NCBI GenBank assembly: GCA_017962845.1
Contig: JAGCUN010000044.1
Coordinates: 1-38,929 of the forward strand
DNA from: Bacteroidales bacterium
GTDB lineage: Bacteria; Bacteroidota; Bacteroidia; Bacteroidales; WCHB1-69
DNA length: 38,929 nucleotides
Reading direction: 5' to 3'
Below, one piece after another: positions 30,796 through 38,929 of the stretch (position 1 is the first letter of the stretch; every line of letters begins with the position of its first letter). The notes below the pieces were generated by a model, which worked only from the letters and a program-made list of their open reading frames with translations, had not been told where the DNA came from and made no database searches. Position numbers and translations under genes: made by a program.

Positions 30796-31353
30796 ATGAA
30801 AAAGACAAAATTATCGGGCCGCTACGCAGCCGCCATGTATGATTTCTCCGTTGAGCAGCATTTTGAGGAGGATGTGTTCGCCGACATGAAGCTGCTCCGC
30901 CAGGTTTTCTCCGAAAACCGCGAGCTGCGCGTCATCATCGAGAGCCCCATCATGCCAGCGGAAAAGAAAGAGGCCATTTTCAAAGCCCTTTTCAACGGAA
31001 AAGTGAATGACGTCACCCTGCAATTCCTTCTCCTTATCCTGAAGAAACGGAGAGAACCCTCTTTGGGCGACATTTTCGAGAACTTCATCCAGATCTACTA
31101 CCGCCGCCACAATATCAAGATTGCCACCATCACCACGGCTGTAGATATTGACGATGCCCTCATGGAGGAAATCAAACACCTGTTGGAGGAGCAGACCCAC
31201 TCTACCATCCTGATCAACAAAGTGGTGAATCCCAAGATTATCGGCGGATTGATCGTGCATGTCGACGACTTCTTGTTCGACGGGAGCATCATCGGAAAAA
31301 TCAACAAGTTGCGCGCCGAGTTCTCGCACAACATTTACCAAACCAGTTTTTAA
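30796..31353 (+). CDS. atpH: ATP synthase F1 subunit delta
   Basis: A 185-aa subunit. The N-terminal helical bundle starts [16 protein letters not shown] (RYA-A motif), and the C-terminal part has the family signature [23 protein letters not shown]. It links the b-subunit stalk to the top of the alpha3beta3 head. It sits between atpF and atpA with short gaps (12 and 23 bases), consistent with one operon. Confidence 0.95.
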   Translation: MKKTKLSGRYAAAMYDFSVEQHFEEDVFADMKLLRQVFSENRELRVIIESPIMPAEKKEAIFKALFNGKVNDVTLQFLLLILKKRREPSLGDIFENFIQIYYRRHNIKIATITTAVDIDDALMEEIKHLLEEQTHSTILINKVVNPKIIGGLIVHVDDFLFDGSIIGKINKLRAEFSHNIYQTSF

Positions 31354-31376
31354 GAAATAAGTTAAAAAATATAGAT

Positions 31377-32966
<1,590 letters not shown>

Positions 32967-32972
32967 CAGATT

Positions 32973-33854
32973 ATGGCAAGTTTAAAAGAAATACGTGTCA
33001 GAATAGCCTCCGTCCAATCGACTCAGAAAATCACGAGTGCGATGAAGATGGTGTCGGCCTCCAAGCTGAGGAAGGCACAGGGCGCTATTCTCAACCTGCG
33101 GCCTTACTCGAACAAGCTCAACGAGATCCTGCAGAACCTCTCCGGCTCGTCCGACAGCCTCGACGCGATGCCGCTGTTCCAGAAGAGAGGGGAGGAGCGA
33201 GTGGCTATTGTGGTCATCTCGTCCAATCGCGGACTTTGCGGCGCCTTTAATACTAATATAGTAAAGAAAGTGGAGTCGATGCTCAAAGAAGAGTATGCAC
33301 AGCAAGAGGCCGCCGGCAATGTAAGTCTCTATTGCATAGGTAAAAAGGCAAAAGAGCAACTCGCTAAACACCACACCATCACATGGTCGAATGAGACTTT
33401 GGTGGACAATTCCGAATTTGAGGAGATTGCCAAATTGGGCGAGCAGCTCATGGCCGATTTCATGGAGAAGAAGATTGACTGCGTGAAGATTGTCTACAAT
33501 CGTTTCTTGAATCAGGCCACCCAGGAGTTGGTTCAAGAGAACTTCTTACCAATCAGCAATTTAAATACTGAAGGGGAGGGTAGGGGACTCAACCACGACT
33601 ACATCTTCGAACCCGACCAGCAGAGCATCCTTACCGAGCTGATTCCCAAAATTTTGAAGTTGCAGCTTTACAAGACTTTGTTGGATTCCATCGCTTCGGA
33701 GCACGGTGCCCGTATGACTGCCATGCACAAGGCCACCGACAATGCTACTGAAATTCTTAAAGATTTGAGACTCAAATACAACAACGCCCGCCAGTCGTCC
33801 ATCACCAACGAGTTGATTGAGATTGTCAGCGGTGCGGAAGCACTCAACAATTAA
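32973..33854 (+). CDS. atpG: ATP synthase F1 subunit gamma
   Basis: A 293-aa subunit. The N-terminal coil LKEIRVRIASVQSTQKITSAMKMVSASKLRKAQ and the C-terminal MTAMHKATDNATEILKDLRLKYNNARQSSITNELIEIVSGAEAL are the two halves of the rotor coiled coil. RGLCGAFN (residues about 85-92) marks the globular domain. Gamma is the rotating shaft. A short Gly/Glu-rich insertion (NTEGEGRGLN, near residue 200) is lineage-specific. Normally atpD and atpC might follow; here the next gene is an unrelated phosphatase-fold gene 11 bases downstream. Confidence 0.96.
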   Translation: MASLKEIRVRIASVQSTQKITSAMKMVSASKLRKAQGAILNLRPYSNKLNEILQNLSGSSDSLDAMPLFQKRGEERVAIVVISSNRGLCGAFNTNIVKKVESMLKEEYAQQEAAGNVSLYCIGKKAKEQLAKHHTITWSNETLVDNSEFEEIAKLGEQLMADFMEKKIDCVKIVYNRFLNQATQELVQENFLPISNLNTEGEGRGLNHDYIFEPDQQSILTELIPKILKLQLYKTLLDSIASEHGARMTAMHKATDNATEILKDLRLKYNNARQSSITNELIEIVSGAEALNN

Positions 33855-33865
33855 AAAAGCACCTC

Positions 33866-34885
33866 ATGCTGAAAAAATGCCTTCTCTGTCTCACCCTAAC
33901 GCTGCTGGTATTAGCTGGTTTTGCACAGGATAACAACCGCATCGCTATAGGTTTCTATAATCTGGAGAATCTTTTTGACACGATTGATGATCCGCTTACC
34001 AACGATGCCGAATTTCTCCCTACTGGCGGAAACCAGTGGACAGCAGAGCGATATGCGGAGAAACTCGCCAATATGTCGAAGGTCATTTCGCTGGTGGCCA
34101 AAGAGTATGGCAACTGTGTGGCGATGGGGGTGTCGGAGATTGAAAATGAGCGCGTGATGCTGGATTTGGTAAACCATCCTAACCTGAAGCCGCTCAACTA
34201 TGGTGTGGTGCATCACGACTCACCCGACCGTCGTGGCGTGGATGTGGCACTCATCTACCAGAAGGACCGTTTCACGGTGCTGGATGTGGTGCCTTATCGT
34301 TTGTACACCGACGATACCACCTTCCGTACCCGCGACCAACTGCTGGTAAAGGGCTTGATTGATGGGTTTGATACCGTACACATCATCGTCAACCACTGGC
34401 CGTCGAAGCTGGGTGGTGAACAGCGCAGTATGCCGAAACGAATTGCCGCCGCCGAACTTTCCAAGCACATCTCCGACTCCATCATGCACGCAAATCCTGC
34501 TGCTAAGGTGATGATTATGGGTGACTTGAACGACAATCCGAATGCCAAAAGTATTCTGAACTACTTGGAGGCGAAGAAAAAAGCCAAAGATACTCAGGTC
34601 AACCAGCTGTTCAATCCCATGTACAAGCTGTATATGGATGGCATCTGGTCGTATGTGTATCGTGATGAGCCTAATGTGATTGACCAAATCATCATTTCTT
34701 ACGGGCTGCTCAATGCGAAGAAGGGCTATAAGTATGCAGGTGTGCAGATCTATAGGGCTAATTTCTTGCTCACCAAAAGCGGTTCTTATGAAGGCACACC
34801 GTTGCGTACTTTCGCTGCCGGCACCTATCTGGGCGGCTACAGCGATCACTTGCCAGTCTATATTTTATTAGATAAAATTCAGTAA
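33866..34885 (+). CDS. Exported endonuclease/exonuclease/phosphatase family protein
   Basis: A 339-aa protein with a signal peptide (MLKKCLLCLTLTLLVLAGFAQ). The EEP fold motifs are present in order: FYNLENLFD, a metal-binding Glu in GVSEIENE, RRGVDVALIYQKDRF, the catalytic HWPSK block, GDLNDNPN and SDHLPVYI. Members hydrolyse phosphodiesters or phosphomonoesters in nucleic acids, lipids or sugars; the substrate here is unknown. Export suggests extracellular DNA or phospholipid breakdown. It follows atpG by 11 bases and precedes the glycosyltransferase by 5, so it is probably read from the atpF promoter. Confidence 0.88.
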   Translation: MLKKCLLCLTLTLLVLAGFAQDNNRIAIGFYNLENLFDTIDDPLTNDAEFLPTGGNQWTAERYAEKLANMSKVISLVAKEYGNCVAMGVSEIENERVMLDLVNHPNLKPLNYGVVHHDSPDRRGVDVALIYQKDRFTVLDVVPYRLYTDDTTFRTRDQLLVKGLIDGFDTVHIIVNHWPSKLGGEQRSMPKRIAAAELSKHISDSIMHANPAAKVMIMGDLNDNPNAKSILNYLEAKKKAKDTQVNQLFNPMYKLYMDGIWSYVYRDEPNVIDQIIISYGLLNAKKGYKYAGVQIYRANFLLTKSGSYEGTPLRTFAAGTYLGGYSDHLPVYILLDKIQ

Positions 34886-34890
34886 ATCAA

Positions 34891-35625
34891 ATGGATAGAA
34901 AGTTAGTCATCATTCCTACCTATAACGAAAAGGAAAATATCGAAAATATCATTCGCGTTACTTTCGATTTGGGTGATTATCATATATTGATTATTGAAGA
35001 TAACTCTCCGGACGGCACGGCTGAAATTGTTAAAAAACTGATAGGGGAGTACCCCGACCGTCTGTTTATTATTGAGCGAAAAGGAAAGCTCGGTCTTGGA
35101 ACTGCTTATATTACAGGCTTTAAGTGGGCATTGGAGCATGAGTATGACTATGTGTTTGAGATGGATGCCGACTTTTCGCATGATCCTCACGACCTTGCAC
35201 GATTGTATAAGGCTTGTGCCGATGATGGCGCGGATTTGGCCGTTGGATCGAGATATTGCAACGGTGTGAATGTGCTGAACTGGCCCATGTCCAGACTGCT
35301 CATGTCGTATTATGGTTCGGCGTACGTGCGTTTAATTACGCGCATTCCTGTACATGACACAACCGCAGGCTTCAAATGTTATAAAGCTAGCACGCTGCGA
35401 GCCATTGATTTCTCAAAAATCAAACATGTGGGTTATGGATTTCAGATTGAAATGAAATTCAATGTATGGAAGCTGAAATTCAAGATTCAGGAAGTTTCCA
35501 TCATATTCAAGGACCGCACATTAGGAACCTCAAAGATGAGCAAAGGAATCTTCTCCGAGGCCATATTTGGTGTGATCGGATTGAAGATTCGCAGCTGGTT
35601 CCGCAAATGGAGGAGATTGCAGTAA
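34891..35625 (+). CDS. Polyprenol-phosphate mannosyltransferase (DPM1/Ppm1-like GT2)
   Basis: A 244-aa GT2 enzyme lacking membrane segments. VIIPTYNEKENIENII opens the nucleotide-sugar site, EMDADFSHDP holds the DxD metal motif, and DTTAGFKCYK plus GYGFQIEMKFNVWKL are typical of dolichol/polyprenol-phosphate mannose synthases. It transfers mannose (possibly another hexose) from GDP-mannose to a polyprenyl phosphate, giving the lipid-linked donor used in protein or glycan mannosylation at the envelope. It is the last gene before a terminator at 35645, hence the probable end of the atp transcription unit. Confidence 0.92.
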   Translation: MDRKLVIIPTYNEKENIENIIRVTFDLGDYHILIIEDNSPDGTAEIVKKLIGEYPDRLFIIERKGKLGLGTAYITGFKWALEHEYDYVFEMDADFSHDPHDLARLYKACADDGADLAVGSRYCNGVNVLNWPMSRLLMSYYGSAYVRLITRIPVHDTTAGFKCYKASTLRAIDFSKIKHVGYGFQIEMKFNVWKLKFKIQEVSIIFKDRTLGTSKMSKGIFSEAIFGVIGLKIRSWFRKWRRLQ

Positions 35626-35644
35626 TCTTCACAGACATATCTTG

Positions 35645-35669
35645 GGGCGAATGTTATTCGCCCTTTTTT
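35645..35669 (+). terminator. Intrinsic terminator after the mannosyltransferase gene
   Basis: GGGCGAAT (35645-35652) and ATTCGCCC (35656-35663) form a perfect 8-bp stem with a 3-base loop, followed by a T6 run (35664-35669). It closes the unit that begins at the atpF promoter. Confidence 0.88.
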
Positions 35670-35759
35670 ATGTCTCCGCCCCTTTATTTAACATAATACA
35701 AATTATAGGACAATTTACAAAAGCAGTTGAAAATCAACAATAATTCTGAAAAAAATGTC

Positions 35760-35767
35760 TATTTTTG
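35760..35767 (+). promoter_or_regulatory. -7 box (TATTTTTG) for the exonuclease-RecQ gene
   Basis: TATTTTTG matches TAnnTTTG and lies 24 bases before the ATG at 35792. The preceding 90 bases are AT-rich with no other signal I can support. Confidence 0.6.
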
Positions 35768-35791
35768 CAATTCAAATTAGAGACAATTAAA

Positions 35792-38700
35792 ATGGCAGAG
35801 CTTGGCAGTTATTTCAACACAATCAGAAAGGGATTATTTTCAAGCAGGAATAAGTTAACTGGAATCGCATTTATAGATGTTGAGGTGGGATTGCAAGATA
35901 AAAAAGCCCATGATTATGGCGCTGTTAATGACTCGGGTAATGAACTCCACACTGCTTCACGACAGAATTTTTCAAACTTTATATCAGATGCTAAATTTTT
36001 GTGCGGACACAACATTATCCAACATGATTTAAAATATCTATCAGATATTAAACATATTGCAGATAAGAAGCCTATTGACACTCTATTCCTTTCCCCGTTA
36101 TTGTTTCCCAGAAAACCATACCACAAACTGCTGAAGGATGACAAGTTGCAAACTGAGGAAATGAACAATCCACTGAATGACTGTCTTAAAGCCCGTGATT
36201 TGTTTTATGATGAAGTAAATGCTTTCCGCGCCTTAGCCCCAGAACTGCAAACCATCTATTATGGATTGTTGCATCAAGTGACTCAGTTTTCCGCATTTTT
36301 CGAGTATTTGCAATTTTGTCCCAGTACTATTTCTATTAATTCACTGATTTCAAGCACTTTTAATGAAAAAATATGTCAACATAGTCCCATTAGTTTCATA
36401 GTGAAAGAGCATCCTATCGAACTGGCATACGCCTTGGCATTAATTTCGAGTGGCGACTATTATTCCATTACTCCCCCATGGCTGCTGCATCAATTCCCCA
36501 ATATGGAGAATGTCCTGCAATTACTTTGCAGCACGCCGTGCCATGATAGTCATTGTACCCATTGTGAAAACAAATTGAACATCCACAAGGGCTTGAAGGA
36601 TGTCTTTGGATTTGAGTCATTTAGAACCTATGATGGGGAGCCTTTACAAGCAAAAAGCGTGCAAGCCGCAGTAGATGGCACATCTCTTTTAGCAATTTTC
36701 CCGACAGGGGGTGGGAAGTCCCTCACCTTCCAACTACCAGCTATCCTTTCTGGCAGGGCGGTCCATGGTCTCACAGTAGTTATCTCGCCATTACAATCAC
36801 TGATGAAAGACCAAGTGGACAACCTAGCCGAACAAGGCATCACGGAGTCAGTCACCATCAATGGACTGCTTGACCCTGTCAGCCGTGCCAATGCGTTCGA
36901 TAGAGTGGCCAACGGAAGTGCCACTTTACTTTACATAGCCCCCGAAATGCTACGTTCGAAGACAATCGAGAAACTGCTACTGTCGCGCAACTTAGTGCGT
37001 TTCGTCATTGATGAAGCTCATTGTTTTTCCTCATGGGGACACGATTTTAGGGTTGATTACCTGTATATCGGCGATTTTATCCGCAAACTGCAAGAAAAAA
37101 AGCGGCTCCCCCACCCTATTCCCATTTCCTGTTTTACAGCCACAGCTAAGCAGAAGGTTGTCACCGATATTTGCGACTATTTTAAACAGAAATTGGATTT
37201 GGATTTAGAAATATTCGCCTCCAAATCAACACGAACAAATCTCCATTATTCGGTCATTTATTCTGAGACAGAGGAGGAAAAGCACAACACTTTACGTAAT
37301 CTGATGATGGGAAGTAACTGTCCCACAATTATATACGTTTCTCGTACAAGAAAAACCAAAGAATTGGCTCTGAAACTCACCTCTGACGGTATAGAGGCTC
37401 TGCCTTTCAATGGGAAGATGGATGCCAATGACAAAATTAACAATCAAAACGCCTTCATTTCCAATAGAGTGCGAGCCATGGTGGCCACATCAGCATTTGG
37501 CATGGGAGTTGACAAGAAAGATGTCGGATTGGTGATTCATTACGACATTTCCGATTCGTTGGAAAACTATGTGCAAGAGGCGGGACGCGCTGGTCGTGAT
37601 CCTCAAACCGCGGCCAAGTGCTATGTGCTTTACAGCGACCATGACTTGGACAAGCACTTTATCCTGCTCAATCAAACAAAGATAAGTATCAGCGAGATCC
37701 AGCAGGTATGGTCGGCCATAAAGTATTTCACTAAAAACAGAAAGCAGATTTCTTGCTCAGCATTGGAAATTGCCCGTCAGGCGGGCTGGAATGACGACGT
37801 GAGTGATATCGAGACCCGCGTACGCACTGCCATCGCGGCACTAGAGGAAGCGGGGTACGTGAGCCGAGGCAACAATGTACCCCATGTGTTTGCTACAGGA
37901 ATCATGGTGAAAAACATGGAAGAGGCACACCGACGCATCAACAATTCTCGACTGTTCCTTGACGACAGAGAGAAGCAGAATGCAATTCGCATCATCAAAT
38001 CACTCATTTCCAGCAAAATACGCGCCACTAACCTGGACGATGACGCCGAATCACGCGTGGATTATTTAGCCGATCGCTTGGGTATGAGTAAAGAGACGGT
38101 CATCAGCACCGTCAACCAGATGAGGCAAGATGGGATATTGGCTGACTCAAACGACATGTCGGCCTATATCGACCATTCGGAAACCAAATCAAAACAAATT
38201 TTTGAGCAATTCGCAAAATTAGAGTTGTTCCTTCTCAACACTTTGGCAAATGATAGAACTGATTTCTTTCTCAAAGAACTTAACGAAAAGGCGTGCGAAG
38301 CAAAAATCCCGTCTACGATAAAACAAATCAAGACCCTACTTTATTATCTGGCAGTGAAATCCCACATCAAAAAGAAGGGAAATGCCTATAATGGAATGGT
38401 TCATGCGGTTTTATGCCAAGATGTGGAGAAGACTTTACAGACCTGTCATAGGCGACACGACATCTGCCGTTTCATCATCGGACAGCTCTACACTGCGGCG
38501 TTGGCAAAAACTCCTCCAACCGAGAATAAAGGAAGCTTAGTGCAGTTCTCCGTTGTCACTCTTTTGAAGGAGCTGAATGCTCACCAGAGTAACGACCTGT
38601 TTCATGCACAAGAAAGATTTCAACTTGCAGAAATTGAGGATGCTTTACTGTATCTTTCTACAATCGGCTCCTTGAGGCTGGAAGGCGGCTTTATGGTGAT

Positions 38701-38929
38701 TTACAATGCAATGGAAGTTCATCGACTGAAAGAGATGAAATTTCGCTACAAGTTGGAGGACTACAGAATGCTTGACGAATTCTATAAGCAAAAACGTCAG
38801 CAGATTCATATTGTCGGCGAATATGCCAATATGATGGTGCGCGATTATGACGCCGCCTTACAATATGTGCAGGACTATTTTCAAATGGATTATAAAAAGT
38901 TCATTTCCAAATATTTCAAAGGAGAACGA
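35792..38929 (+). CDS. Exonuclease-RecQ helicase fusion protein (3' end beyond window)
   Basis: The frame stays open for 1046 codons to the window edge. Residues 25-140 resemble a DnaQ-like exonuclease: FIDVEVG (D29, E31), GHNIIQHDLKYL (D79), and NNPLNDC (D130, with Asn125 where DEDDh enzymes have His). C246, C250, C255 and C258 could bind zinc. The RecQ core follows: FPTGGGKS (K309), SPLQSLMKDQV, IDEAHCFSSWGHDFR (DEAH 407-410), FTATA, ATSAFGMGVDKKDV and QEAGRAGRD (Q595). Residues beyond about 640 look like winged-helix/RQC-type repeats (SKETVISTVNQMRQDGIL). Fusion of exonuclease and RecQ recalls WRN, but the order and Cys4 linker are distinctive. Likely a genome-maintenance or anti-invader enzyme. 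Codon use is more AT-rich than in the atp genes. Confidence 0.9.
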   Translation, partial: MAELGSYFNTIRKGLFSSRNKLTGIAFIDVEVGLQDKKAHDYGAVNDSGNELHTASRQNFSNFISDAKFLCGHNIIQHDLKYLSDIKHIADKKPIDTLFLSPLLFPRKPYHKLLKDDKLQTEEMNNPLNDCLKARDLFYDEVNAFRALAPELQTIYYGLLHQVTQFSAFFEYLQFCPSTISINSLISSTFNEKICQHSPISFIVKEHPIELAYALALISSGDYYSITPPWLLHQFPNMENVLQLLCSTPCHDSHCTHCENKLNIHKGLKDVFGFESFRTYDGEPLQAKSVQAAVDGTSLLAIFPTGGGKSLTFQLPAILSGRAVHGLTVVISPLQSLMKDQVDNLAEQGITESVTINGLLDPVSRANAFDRVANGSATLLYIAPEMLRSKTIEKLLLSRNLVRFVIDEAHCFSSWGHDFRVDYLYIGDFIRKLQEKKRLPHPIPISCFTATAKQKVVTDICDYFKQKLDLDLEIFASKSTRTNLHYSVIYSETEEEKHNTLRNLMMGSNCPTIIYVSRTRKTKELALKLTSDGIEALPFNGKMDANDKINNQNAFISNRVRAMVATSAFGMGVDKKDVGLVIHYDISDSLENYVQEAGRAGRDPQTAAKCYVLYSDHDLDKHFILLNQTKISISEIQQVWSAIKYFTKNRKQISCSALEIARQAGWNDDVSDIETRVRTAIAALEEAGYVSRGNNVPHVFATGIMVKNMEEAHRRINNSRLFLDDREKQNAIRIIKSLISSKIRATNLDDDAESRVDYLADRLGMSKETVISTVNQMRQDGILADSNDMSAYIDHSETKSKQIFEQFAKLELFLLNTLANDRTDFFLKELNEKACEAKIPSTIKQIKTLLYYLAVKSHIKKKGNAYNGMVHAVLCQDVEKTLQTCHRRHDICRFIIGQLYTAALAKTPPTENKGSLVQFSVVTLLKELNAHQSNDLFHAQERFQLAEIEDALLYLSTIGSLRLEGGFMVIYNAMEVHRLKEMKFRYKLEDYRMLDEFYKQKRQQIHIVGEYANMMVRDYDAALQYVQDYFQMDYKKFISKYFKGER

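Noticed and set aside
33560..33592. G-rich stretch in atpG as a G-quadruplex
   Set aside because: Only three adequate G-runs are present, and it encodes an ordinary Gly/Glu insertion.

Overview
The window looks like a contig from a member of the Bacteroidetes, most likely order Bacteroidales. The basis is the repeated -7 promoter element TAnnTTTG upstream of many genes, weak Shine-Dalgarno signals, a type IX secretion (T9SS) C-terminal sorting domain, DUF4838, DUF2490 and DUF4956 proteins, a LytS/LytTR two-component pair, and a GluRS with an HIGG signature. No rRNA, tRNA, CRISPR array, transposase or phage gene was seen. Coding density is high and no gap between genes exceeds about 200 bases.

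Left part (1-6800, minus strand): a lipoprotein-like protein, an outer-membrane barrel, a secreted TPR protein, and a secreted YD-repeat-like protein bracketed by two copies of an intergenic tandem repeat. These are followed by a porin-like barrel and a Gate-domain membrane protein in one operon. A compact divergent promoter region then leads to plus-strand genes: a fused Nfn/Sud-type flavin-iron-sulfur oxidoreductase and a DUF4838 glycoside-hydrolase-like protein. A convergent AraC-family regulator follows.

Centre (12581-21011, plus strand): a nine-gene surface cluster. It holds a small T9SS-sorted protein, a 920-aa Cthe_2159-type beta-helix protein, a lipoprotein with two small beta-sandwich-like repeats, a small YD-like secreted protein, a VTC-type (triphosphate tunnel) protein, a DUF4956 membrane protein, a DUF2490 outer-membrane protein, and a LytS-type kinase with a LytTR regulator. 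A terminator after the beta-helix gene divides the cluster into two transcription units. The AraC gene is divergent from the cluster, and the two promoters share an exact 11-bp inverted element. I regard this as the best candidate for an undescribed system: VTC and DUF4956 proteins usually sit beside CotH kinases, and none is visible here.

Right part: recG and tex (minus strand); a hypothetical gene with a compact M49-type peptidase; a DEDDh exonuclease; gltX, with a strong terminator; atpF-atpH-atpA-atpG with no atpB or atpE; an endonuclease/exonuclease/phosphatase protein; and a polyprenol-phosphate mannosyltransferase, with a terminator. The window ends inside a very large plus-strand protein that joins a DnaQ-like exonuclease domain, a Cys4 motif and a RecQ helicase. 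It is still open after 1046 codons.
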